Below are positions 40,215 through 48,807 of a stretch of DNA of 64,000 nt, one piece after another. A program made the position numbers and the translations under genes. A model generated the notes under the pieces. The model ran no database searches. It was not told the origin of the DNA and saw nothing but the letters and a program-made list of their open reading frames with translations. Positions within the stretch are counted from its first letter, which is position 1, and each line of letters begins with the position of its first letter. Source of the stretch: Pyropia yezoensis. Taxonomy: Eukaryota > Rhodophyta > Bangiophyceae > Bangiales > Bangiaceae. The DNA lies in contig CM020620.1 of NCBI GenBank assembly GCA_009829735.1, forward strand, positions 26,878,951 to 26,942,950, given 5' to 3'.

Positions 40215-41228
40215 CTAGGCGGCAATCACACACCACACACGGCGCTTCATCGGATCCACCAGACGGGCAAAGAAGGCGTCAGGGATGGCCTCCCACTCCT
40301 CACACAGGACCTTATAGAGGTCCTCCTTGTTCCCGGGCTGTTCCTCCCGGGCCGCCAGACGGCGCTTGAGCTCGTCCCATGCATTCTCAATCGGGTTGAG
40401 GTCTGGGCTCTGGCCTACCCAGGGAAGGCACTTGAACCCGAGCTGGGCCTTGACGTCGCGGCTGTAATTGGATGCGTGGCATGGGGCGAGGTCCTCCTGC
40501 AGCCAGGCGGCGTCAGGCGCCCCAAAATAGGCCATAATGTGATGGAAGATGGAGTCGCCCAAGACCCCCTCATACTGGGTCGAATTCATGGAGCCCTTGA
40601 CGAGCACCAGGGGGGTGCGACCACGCGCCGAGAAGCCCCCCCACACCATGACGGACTGCCGGCCGCTTTTGAAGGTAGGTTGGAGACAGGCGGGGGTAAA
40701 GCGCTCCCCGGCGCGCCGCCAGACACGAGCGCGCTTGTTGACGGTGCGCACTTCAAAACTGCTCTCGTCGGTGAAGAGAACCGCCTCCCACTCGGCCCCC
40801 CAGTGCTTGTGGGTGCGGGCCCACGCCCGACGCTTGGTTTGGTTCTTGTCTGACACGAAGGGTTTGCGCGCGGGGATGGCGGACTTGAAGCCCTGCGCGA
40901 GCAGGGCGCGCCGCACCGTCCAACGTGAGACGGACACGGGGCGCCCACGGTTGAACACCCGAGTCAGCGCGGCGGCCGACAAAAAACGGTTGGCGTTGGC
41001 CAGCCGCACAAGAGCGCGCACATCATGGGGGCCCAGAAGAGCCGGGCGCCCCCGCGTCTCTGGCTGCTTGGCCATACCGTCCTTGCGCGCCTTGGAAGCA
41101 AACCAGGAGACACGGGTGACAGGGATGCCGAGGGCGACGGCGATGGCTCCGTTGGAATAACGCTTGGTGGCGAGCTCGAAAATGGTGGCCTTCTGGCTGA
41201 GGGTGACCTTTGTGCGTTGGGCGACCAT
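40215..41228 (-). CDS. Tc1-family transposase, DD34E (337 aa)
   Basis: A cut-and-paste transposase. The N-terminus has two helix-turn-helix regions (residues about 8-45, SNGAIAVALGIPVTRV; and 58-100, with GRP hook before LLGPHDVRALV and VSRWTVRRAL). Catalytic motifs: LFTDESSFEV (first Asp), LQEDLAPCHAS (second Asp) and SPDLNPIENAWDEL (Glu). Exactly 34 residues separate the last two, the Tc1 value. Full length, no stops or frameshifts, ATG start. A TATA-like box (CTATAAAG on the minus strand, about 41277-41284) lies 50 bp upstream. It may be active or recently so. Confidence 0.93.
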   Translation of the reverse strand: MVAQRTKVTLSQKATIFELATKRYSNGAIAVALGIPVTRVSWFASKARKDGMAKQPETRGRPALLGPHDVRALVRLANANRFLSAAALTRVFNRGRPVSVSRWTVRRALLAQGFKSAIPARKPFVSDKNQTKRRAWARTHKHWGAEWEAVLFTDESSFEVRTVNKRARVWRRAGERFTPACLQPTFKSGRQSVMVWGGFSARGRTPLVLVKGSMNSTQYEGVLGDSIFHHIMAYFGAPDAAWLQEDLAPCHASNYSRDVKAQLGFKCLPWVGQSPDLNPIENAWDELKRRLAAREEQPGNKEDLYKVLCEEWEAIPDAFFARLVDPMKRRVWCVIAA

Positions 41229-41403
41229 CGTGCCTGTCGTGAGGTGGACCAGTGGAGCAGGGCCCCTGGAATGGGACTTTATAGCGGCCGGAAGGTCATC
41301 AATGGCGCTTCACTGGTCAAAAATCACCCCCCTCCTGATACAGGATTCGCCGCTCTGAGTGTGTGCCACGGCGAAGTCGGGCCGCCGACAGGCTCGTTTC
41401 CGG

Positions 41404-41427
41404 ATCGGGCAATGATTTCTGCTTACC
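41404..41427 (-). repeat. Right TIR core of the Tc1/mariner element
   Basis: Reverse complement of 40105-40128. The element extends five more bases to 41432, followed by TA. Confidence 0.9.
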
Positions 41428-41432
41428 GACTG

Positions 41433-41700
41433 TACAACCGGGAGAAGAGGGAGGAGAGGGGTAGCCAAGAAACGTTGACTGTTTAATTGAGCATGAGAGA
41501 AGCAATTACAACAAGACAAACCGTGGGAGAGGGCCGCGCTAGTCGCGTGCCTCCTCCCACTAAGAAAAAGGTAGGGCGTTAGCCCCTCGCTCCCCCGGCA
41601 GCAGCGCGAAAAAACACGCTGGGGAGGCCAGGGGCGCGGCGAGAGAGAGGACGTTGCCGGCCCACCGCCGGCCAGGAGAGGGTGGTCGGCCCGGCCGCCT
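41433..41700. other. Short spacer between Tc1 element and element 3; nothing recognised
   Basis: 268 bp, with no gene or repeat motif recognised. Confidence 0.5.
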
Positions 41701-42572
41701 TGTAGCCGTCGCCCGGTGGCCGGCCGGCGTACGATGGGCGCCCTTGGCGGGTGCCCGCTAGCGGGGCCGCCCGTGCGCCCGCCCGCCCGCGTCGCGTGCG
41801 CTGCCGCGCCGGTAGCCGTGCTGCCGCCGCCTTGGTGCCGCCCCTCCGCTCTGATCCCGTTCCCCCCCCCCGGTGGGGTGCCCGTGTACCCCCCCTCGCG
41901 GCGGCAGTGGTGCCAAGCGGCTGCCGGATGTGGCGTTTGTGGCCCTCGTTCCTCCTCCAGAGACAGCGGAGTGCTGGCCTACGTTGGGGCGTCAGCGGAT
42001 CCTTGGTCGGCCGCCACGGGATGGCGGGCGTTGCTGGCCGTTGGTTGTGGACCGACCGAGGGAGGCGGTTGTACCCCCCTGGACTTGGTGCCCGTGGATT
42101 TGACTGTTTTCTATGCATTTGTCTCTTCTCGATTTTCCTTGCGTATTTTCGTGTTTTTCGCCCTTTTTCTCCCATTGGGTTTTTCGGGCGGATTGCATCT
42201 GTGTGTGGAAGGGTTTTCACTTGCTTTTCTTTCGAGGGATTATTGTTGGCACGGGTGCCCCGGTGCGCTCCGGTGTAGGCCGGGTGCGTGCTGGCACTTG
42301 GCCCGCTGGGGAGTGCGCCTGGGAGGTCACCTGGGGAGCGCTTTGGAGGGTTCTTAGGGGCTTGGCCCGGGGTCCCGACGAGGTCCCTCTTGTAAAACAA
42401 TGTTGCTTTGGGTTTCTCCTTCCCCTTGGGCAAAAGCCTTTTACCTTTACCTCGGATCTTGAGGTGGGCAAGCGCGCGTGGGGTTCCCTGGCCCGTTCCT
42501 TCTAGTGGTGACCCGTTGTCCCTGTGGGGTGGATTGGGTTCCCTGTGGGCACGCGGTGGTCATAACGCTACA
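41701..42572 (+). repeat. 5' LTR of element 3 (872 bp, left end inferred)
   Basis: The right end GCTACA is fixed by the primer site 5 nt downstream. The left end TGTAGCCGTC is inferred because it completes a TGTAGC/GCTACA inverted terminus identical to element 2. There is no second copy to confirm it. Confidence 0.65.
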
Positions 42573-42577
42573 TTAAA

Positions 42578-42594
42578 GGTGGAGCAGCAGGGGA
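42578..42594 (+). other. Primer-binding site of element 3
   Basis: GGTGGAGCAGCAGGGGA, the same tRNA complement as in elements 1 and 2, but with the first T of TGG changed to A. Confidence 0.75.
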
Positions 42595-42720
42595 GGGGCA
42601 AACTTTCTCCTGTATCAGGACGCCTCTCTCCCTCTTTTGTAGCGGATCGCCGTGCTCTCGTGGTTCCCGTTCTTTCCTAGCGGGGCCTGAGGGCCTGCTA
42701 GTCGAGTGTCGACGGCCAAC

Positions 42721-44427
42721 ATGGCGGACCTACCCCCTGAAGATCGGGGCCGGGGCCGCGGTGCGCCGTCGGACGTGTCCCAAGTTACGCCGGCGGGCGG
42801 AGGTGAAGACTCAGGAGGTGGCCGTGGCCGTGGTCGCGGTGGGCCCTCGAGACTTCCCCCGCCCCGTTCTCTTACTCCGCCCTTTGGTGGGCCTAGCCGT
42901 GGCTTACCAACCCTGGAGCCAACTGATTTACGGTCTGTCCTAAACGACTTTCGAACGGACATCTTGGCCGAGGTGTCCCGGGCTGTAACTGCCAGCCAGG
43001 CGGCCAGCACTCCCACGGTCGTTGAGCGTCAAGCGGGCCAACCGGGTTTTATCGGTGGCTCGCGCACAAGCAAGAAGAGCAAGCGCCGTCGTAGCCGCCG
43101 TCGTCACCGTCGTGGCCATTATTCGTCGTCGGATTCGGATTCTAAGTCGTTTACGTCATCGGCCACCGAGGGTGACCAGGACGAAAGTGAACACGTGGCT
43201 CCCAACGTCTCGGAAGGCCCCAAGGCAATCGCGGCAGCGGACGACCGCTTTGCCCGTGTGTTGAACTACAACACGTATCGGCTGCGGAACTGGGCAACCA
43301 AATACGGTACGAAGGAGGCCAGTAAGATGGGGAGGACGGCCAAGAATATGAAACACTTTTTTGGGGGCTACCCCCCCTTTTCTGGCAAGGAGCCCCTGAA
43401 GGTCTTCTCATGGCTACGCAAGTTCACCAAGGCCTGCGACGATAATGGCGTGTCGGAGGGGATGGCCCTCTACGCGGTGCCCCACTATCTTTCGGGTGAC
43501 GCGGAGATGCGGTACACGCGGGCCCTCCCTGATTCGGCAAGTACGTCGGGTGGTTGCTCTATTACGACGTACCCCGAGGCCATCAATTGGTTTTTGGAGA
43601 CCTACGCGGAGCCGCATACGCTGGCCCTGGCGCAAGACAAGTATAGTAGGGCCGCGAAGGAGTCGGATGAGACCGTTGAGGCCTTCGCTCTACGCCTACG
43701 AAGCCTCTCTGAGTCTTGTGGGAATATCCATTCCGAAGGGACTATGAAACAACAACTCATTCAAGGCCTACCGGAATTCCTGCGTACGGACGCCTTCGTC
43801 TACAACGACCCCGCATGCACGTACCAAAAGTTGGTTACCTATACGGCCGGCAAGTTCAAGGCGGCCAAGGATGTCATCGAGTTGGCCAAGGGGAGTTCCA
43901 AGGTGGAGGACGGGGGTCGAAGGACCTCATTTATCCCACGTCCCCCTACGCCCCGGCCGCGGCTTCCTGCAATGGCCATCGGTGAGGTCAAGGCCACGGA
44001 GGCAACAGACAAGACGGCCAACCATCAAGCTGATGATAAGGCTACCCCCTCGCCATGGGCCTACGAGCCCGCCACTCGTCGCTATCTGGCCAGCCGGACG
44101 CAAGAGGGACGTGGACCGCTGCGCTGCTACGTATGCTGGGAGGCAGGCCATATGGCCCACCAATGCCCCAAGCTATCGGAGGCCCAGCGGGAGAATGTGA
44201 TCAGCGCCCGCGACGCGTTCCTGCAGTCTATACGGGGCCACAAGAAGATCAACGATGAGGCCAAGTACCGTGAGCAGCGGGACATCAACCGTCGGACTCG
44301 AATTGCGGTGGTACAGGCCCTCTGCGATGGGATTGAACAGTCGGACGAAGAGGAGGACGTCCGTCGGTCGGCCAAGTCTCTACGGGCCATGTCGGCTGGA
44401 CCACCTCCGCCTTCGGGGGAAGCGTAG
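42721..44427 (+). CDS. Gag of element 3 (568 aa)
   Basis: First ATG in context CAACATGGCG. N-terminal Pro/Gly/Arg-rich region, then a very basic SKKSKRRRSRRRHRRGH stretch. The retrotransposon Gag core (FSWLRKFTKACDDNGVSEGMAL to YQKLVTYTAGKFKAAKD) aligns by eye with element 1 Gag, and there is a CCHC knuckle CYVCWEAGHMAHQC. The ORF is intact although pol is broken. Pol is in the -1 frame, but the heptamer before the stop is GGGGGAA, not a canonical slip site. Confidence 0.88.
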   Translation: MADLPPEDRGRGRGAPSDVSQVTPAGGGEDSGGGRGRGRGGPSRLPPPRSLTPPFGGPSRGLPTLEPTDLRSVLNDFRTDILAEVSRAVTASQAASTPTVVERQAGQPGFIGGSRTSKKSKRRRSRRRHRRGHYSSSDSDSKSFTSSATEGDQDESEHVAPNVSEGPKAIAAADDRFARVLNYNTYRLRNWATKYGTKEASKMGRTAKNMKHFFGGYPPFSGKEPLKVFSWLRKFTKACDDNGVSEGMALYAVPHYLSGDAEMRYTRALPDSASTSGGCSITTYPEAINWFLETYAEPHTLALAQDKYSRAAKESDETVEAFALRLRSLSESCGNIHSEGTMKQQLIQGLPEFLRTDAFVYNDPACTYQKLVTYTAGKFKAAKDVIELAKGSSKVEDGGRRTSFIPRPPTPRPRLPAMAIGEVKATEATDKTANHQADDKATPSPWAYEPATRRYLASRTQEGRGPLRCYVCWEAGHMAHQCPKLSEAQRENVISARDAFLQSIRGHKKINDEAKYREQRDINRRTRIAVVQALCDGIEQSDEEEDVRRSAKSLRAMSAGPPPPSGEA

Positions 44428-45990
44428 TGGGGAGTGGGCCCTCGCCTACTCCCCGTTCAAAGGATAGAACCTGCACGCCTACGATGACTGCATGTACTAC
44501 TACGCCTTGTTCTACTGTACTCCCTTGCGGGGCTCCTGCTTTTAGGCCCAAGGAGTGCAACCCAGGGAGGCCCTATGCAATTAAGGGGACCCTCCTGGTA
44601 CTACGAAAGAGAAACTTCGAAATCAACGTGGCCATCCTGTTGACGGCGCAACACCTGGCGAGGCCTACGAAAGCGGTCTTGGACACCGGAGCCGGCCCAA
44701 GCGTTATTAGGGAGGTCTTCTTGCCTAAGGACTGGCGACGCTACGCCTATAGGCCCCCGAAATCAACGCGGGTCTGTGACGCATCGGGACAGCTCTTACG
44801 GGCCCTTGCCGTACTGGAGGTGGCCGTCCTAGTTGGGGGAAAGGCCAAAGTGTTCACCTTCTTGATCGTCAAGGCCCTGTCCGTTCCGGTTATCTTGGGG
44901 ATGGATTTCCAGAAGCAGTACGTAAGGGCCATCTACCCGGGAACGGAGGCCGTGCGTTGGAATGACGGGGCCCTTACTGAGGCCATCAGGGTATGGGAGG
45001 GCAAGGACCTGCCGGCCCCCAACAAGCATGGCAACTCTCCGCGGTTCGACCCGGCGGCCCTGTGCCTCTCCAAGTCCGTCACAAATTGAGCCCTACTCGA
45101 TTCAGGCCGTTTACGGTCGATGCGGGACTACTGGGCGGTGCCTGCTGTGGGAGAGACCTGTTAAGATGGCCAAGAAGGGCGTCTTGTTGCACAACGCGCT
45201 GGCCAACGTCAAGACCCGGCGGGACTTTAAGTTCTTCCTCACCAACATCACCAGCCGGCCTGTTAATCTCCCCAAGGGTTATGCGGTTGGCCTCGTTGAG
45301 CCCTATGATGGGCCTGTCTACAAGACCTACGAAGGGCCATGTTCACCCCCTGGCAAACGGGCCGCCCCTATCGGAACGCTGGTTCAAGGCCCAAGAGTCG
45401 AAGCCGGTGAAGCGCAAGGGCTCAAATTGGACTCAGGGCAGGCCAACGACGCTTCACATACGAGCAGTGAAGCGGAGGCTCGAAATTAAGACGGCCCTAA
45501 GATGCCGCGGATTGCCTACGAGTTGATCCCGCCCGAATTGCACGAGGCCGTACGAGATTTGGTGGCCCGCTACGGGGGATTATGGGACGGCCAGCTAGGC
45601 CGTATGGACATCACGCCCCATCGTATAACGTTGACGCCGGGGGCCAAGCCGGTAAGGTCGCAGCCCTACCGGACGGGTCTTTACCACCGCCAGTTGATAG
45701 CGGAGCAGGTGGCCAAGCAGCTCAAGTTGGAGGTGATAGAGCCCTCGCAGGCCGAGTGGTCCTTCCCGGTGGTCATCGTGCCAAAATCCGACGGTACTCC
45801 GAGGTTTTGCGTGGACTACAGACGGCTCAACGATATGACGGTCAAAGATACCTACCCCCTCCCACGGATGGACGACTGCATTGACTTCCTGGGGGAGGCC
45901 ACCGTCTTTTCAATGTTGGACAGCAATATGGGCTACTGGCAGATCCCTGTGGCCGTCGAGGACCAAGACAAGACGACGTTCACCTGCCAT
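44424..45990 (+). pseudogene. Pol of element 3: protease and partial RT, broken
   Basis: The -1 frame is open from the gag stop. It encodes an aspartic protease (DTGAGPSVI) and stops at 45087-45089. The homologous sequence continues in another frame from about 45080 (one indel), meets an in-frame TAA at 45487-45489, then continues through RT motifs (FPVVIVPKSDGTPRFCVDYRRLND, LDSNMGYWQIPV). Homology ends abruptly after TTFTCH near 45990. No catalytic YLDD, RNase H or integrase remains. Confidence 0.85.
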
Positions 45991-46262
45991 CCTCGGCCTC
46001 CGTGCCCACCCCATCTCAGCCGCATCTGACATGACCTAGGCTTCATCTCGCAGACCTTGCCATTTTTATGAGCTCTACATGCTTTTCCAGCAGATGCAGT
46101 AAGATGCTGGTCCAAATGTACAGAATTAATACGAACACATGTCATCGGTTTAACCGGCAGAGACAACGGGAAATATAATTTGTTTGAATTATACTCATTG
46201 TTTTATTACTTAAATCAAGCCTCAATGGCTCGCCAAATCTTGTTCAGCCATCTTCCGGTTAC
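45991..46262. other. Unassigned AT-richer spacer between element 3 and element 1 copy 2
   Basis: 272 bp with no similarity seen to pol of any element here. It ends ...CCGGTTAC directly before the LTR. Confidence 0.5.
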
Positions 46263-46834
46263 TGTAGCATCCCTGGCCCCGACTTGGCGCCGACCCGGGA
46301 CTACAACCAGAGGGCACCAGGTGCCAGAACACGCCCGCCGTGTGGTGATGGTTGGCGGCCGTGGCCCGTGCCCGGCACTGGGATGCGGTGGACTACGCTA
46401 TCCACACGTGAGAGAGGGATTTCTGATGGGTTTTAGCATACTTGTGAGGGACTTGATTTGAGAGGGTTTTGAGTGTGAGATTAGCGAGTGGGAATAGAAT
46501 TAGTAGTGATAGTGGCCCCCGACCTGACGAGGTTAGACTCGGGTCGGGGCCACTCGGGGTTATGGGGGGGCTACCTGGCCAACGTGCCGAGGCTCCCCCA
46601 GATGCACGTTAAGAGGGACTGCGAGGCGCCCTTGGCCCGCGCCCTCAGGAAAAAGACAACTGCGCGTTTGCTTTCCTCTTCCCCGTGTGCACTACCGTGC
46701 GTATCTGTTTGCTCTGCGAGCAGGCACGTGAGGCAACAGGCATACCATTCTCGTAGTTCCCCTTTCTGTGTTACCTGTCCCTTTCCCCCGAGGGATATTG
46801 ACACGTGTCTGAGAGGATCGAGTTTTATACCACA
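46263..46834 (+). repeat. 5' LTR of element 1 copy 2 (572 bp)
   Basis: TGTAGCATCC...TATACCACA. It differs from the 3' LTR at 61438-62008 at roughly eight positions, mostly between 46425 and 46485. Confidence 0.92.
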
Positions 46835-46838
46835 TATT

Positions 46839-46856
46839 TGGTGGAGCAGCAGGGGA
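46839..46856 (+). other. Primer-binding site of element 1
   Basis: TGGTGGAGCAGCAGGGGA, starting 5 nt after the LTR. It is complementary to a tRNA 3' end (…CUGCUCCACCA); the tRNA is not identified. Confidence 0.8.
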
Positions 46857-47046
46857 TGATTGGAGTGTTTGAGAAGAGACATTTGGGAGCAGCGGTTGGG
46901 TTGGTCCTGTTCTATCTTTTTCTGTGGTTTGGGAATTATTTGCACCCGTTCACGGGAATCCCATTCCTGGCTCTCCAACCCCTCTCTTGTGGTCTGGCGA
47001 TCTTTGGACACGCAGGCAACTGGACTGTGGCTGTCAAGAGACCAAC

Positions 47047-48807
47047 ATGGCTACCCTCCCTGGCACGACGGTGCCCGAAGGGGTAGACCCCGCGTCCCTT
47101 GACGCATCGCTGGTCACCGCGGGGGACGGTGCCCAACCCGGCGTTCTCCCTACGGGTGAAGCAGACCTGGGCGTGACATCCGGTAGCGGACTGGAGTCCA
47201 CAGGCGGCCAAGCACCACCTGCTCCCGTTCCTCCGGCTGTTCCTCCTGTGGGAGCCACCCCGGGGTCAACGGCGTTTGAGTCCGCTCGCAGCAGACGTCT
47301 CCCTCCTGTCGGTTCTACTCCTCAACCTCCAGGGATAGCCCCTGGTGTGTTTACTCCTGGACCCACACATGGCAGTTGGGTGTATACACCTCTTCCTGTG
47401 GGCACTAGCGATGCCAGAGGCACCGTTGTGACTGGTTCTACGGGTCTCCCTGAGACCTCGACTCCTGGGACCGGCCAAGCTTTTCCTCCCCTTGCATCCT
47501 ATGGGGCGGGGAGCCCCAAGACCGGTAACCGGAGCAGCCGAAGGCGTCGGCGTCATCGCCGTCGCTCTAGCACCAGCGAGACCAGTTCCTCCAGCTCTGA
47601 GGAGGGATATGATTGGGATGCATCTCCCGGTCCCACCCGGCGCAGGCTAGTCGAGTTTGACTTCCCTGCCCACCAAGTGGGAGATGCCACCCTGAACAAG
47701 GTCACGTATTGGGGTAACTACCGGCTGGAGAACCAAGACCAAGGTTACACCCGGAAGATGGTCAAGAAGATGGCGTCCCTGAAACGGCGAATGCAGCCGA
47801 GCTTCGGGGGACATCCTAAGTTTTCCGGGAAGAGACCGGCGCTTATCTTTGCCTTCCTGCGCCGGTTTGTCAAGGCATGCAATGACAACGATGTGTCCGA
47901 GGGCAAGGCTCTCTACCTCCTGGTTAACTTCATGACCGGAGAAGCGGAACAGCGGTTTGCACAGGTTCTACCAGACTCTGCCGGACACATTGTCGGACGT
48001 ACCGTCGCGAGTTATCCGGAGGCGGTCAACTGGCTCCTGTCCAACTACGCTGACGCGGACTCTCTGCGTAAAGCAGTCGGCAGGCTGAACCGGGCAACCA
48101 TGGAAAGACGAGAGACTCCAGAGGCGTTCGCCCGTCGTGTCCAGGAGATGAGCGATGCTTGTGGCAACGTTTACCCTGAGGACAGGCTCAAGATGATCTT
48201 CTCGGAAGGGCTTCCTGAATATCTTCAAGTGGATGCGGAGAACTACAACCAGGAACATCAAGAACATACCTTCCAGCAGTTGATGGCCTACACCCAGGGC
48301 AAGTACCGGCAAGCCAGGGCCCTCCAAGCTCCCATGGTATCAACTCCCAAGCCGTTGTCGCGAGTTCGACTCGGACCCGACAAGTATAAGGGAGGTGATA
48401 GCCCTGTACCAGTACTCGCAGTTGGCGAGGCCTCACCCATGGGGTCAGGGGACAAGTGGGGCGGCTTCGTTTCTAAGGAGCAACCATCCCTGGTCGCCCC
48501 CAAGCAAGTCAAGAACCAGCGGTTCCGGTCTTGTTGGCTGTGCCAGAAGGAGGATCACATGTCCTACCAGTGCCCGACCATTCCCAAGGACCTCCAGGAG
48601 AAACTCAAGCGTCAAGGACTGGTGTTTGCAAAGGCGGTCAACTGGGCTGACCGGCGGGCACCCTCCAAGATGGACAAGGCACAGGTACATGCAATCCGAG
48701 TGGCAACCTTACAGAGCATCACGGAAGCTCTGGCAAGGGAAGCTCCTACGGACTTCGACCTGGAGACCGAAACCTCTAAGGACTCCTCGGACCCGGGAAA
48801 CGAGTAG
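47047..48807 (+). CDS. Gag of element 1 copy 2 (586 aa, intact)
   Basis: Starts at ACCAACATGGCT; the frame is open upstream to 46924, but that part is leader. N-terminal 170 residues are Pro/Thr/Gly-rich, with a basic patch NRSSRRRRRHRRRSS and a Ser/Glu cluster. The Gag core runs from about residue 255 (FGGHPKFSGKRPALIFAFL) to about 430, and the CCHC knuckle CWLCQKEDHMSYQC is near residue 500. It provides the undamaged reference for copy 1. Confidence 0.92.
   Translation: MATLPGTTVPEGVDPASLDASLVTAGDGAQPGVLPTGEADLGVTSGSGLESTGGQAPPAPVPPAVPPVGATPGSTAFESARSRRLPPVGSTPQPPGIAPGVFTPGPTHGSWVYTPLPVGTSDARGTVVTGSTGLPETSTPGTGQAFPPLASYGAGSPKTGNRSSRRRRRHRRRSSTSETSSSSSEEGYDWDASPGPTRRRLVEFDFPAHQVGDATLNKVTYWGNYRLENQDQGYTRKMVKKMASLKRRMQPSFGGHPKFSGKRPALIFAFLRRFVKACNDNDVSEGKALYLLVNFMTGEAEQRFAQVLPDSAGHIVGRTVASYPEAVNWLLSNYADADSLRKAVGRLNRATMERRETPEAFARRVQEMSDACGNVYPEDRLKMIFSEGLPEYLQVDAENYNQEHQEHTFQQLMAYTQGKYRQARALQAPMVSTPKPLSRVRLGPDKYKGGDSPVPVLAVGEASPMGSGDKWGGFVSKEQPSLVAPKQVKNQRFRSCWLCQKEDHMSYQCPTIPKDLQEKLKRQGLVFAKAVNWADRRAPSKMDKAQVHAIRVATLQSITEALAREAPTDFDLETETSKDSSDPGNE
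48795..48801 (+). promoter_or_regulatory. -1 ribosomal frameshift heptamer GGGAAAC
   Basis: In frame as G GGA AAC, then GAG TAG. The gag/pol overlap in the -1 frame is only about 27 nt (a TAA at 48777 bounds it), and the heptamer lies inside it. Confidence 0.78.

Larger units (their letters stand above)
40100..41432 (-). mobile_element. Tc1/mariner-type DNA transposon (about 1.33 kb)
   Basis: Inverted terminal repeats share the 24-bp core GGTAAGCAGAAATCATTGCC+CGAT. The right end terminates in CAGT (reading inward CAGTCGGTAAGC), followed by TA, the usual Tc1 target. The left terminus has diverged (TCGTTGGTAAG) and lacks an obvious TA. It encloses one intact transposase. Confidence 0.9.
41701..45990 (+). 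mobile_element. Element 3: decayed Ty3/gypsy retrotransposon, 3'-truncated
   Basis: 5' LTR, primer site, intact gag and a broken pol that stops in the middle of RT near 45990. It is related to element 1 in gene order and motifs but clearly a different family. No 3' LTR in the window. Confidence 0.85.

Noticed and set aside
41579..42433. 284-codon minus-strand ORF over the element 3 LTR
   Set aside because: Lies within an LTR defined by its termini and primer site; basic low-complexity composition without motifs.
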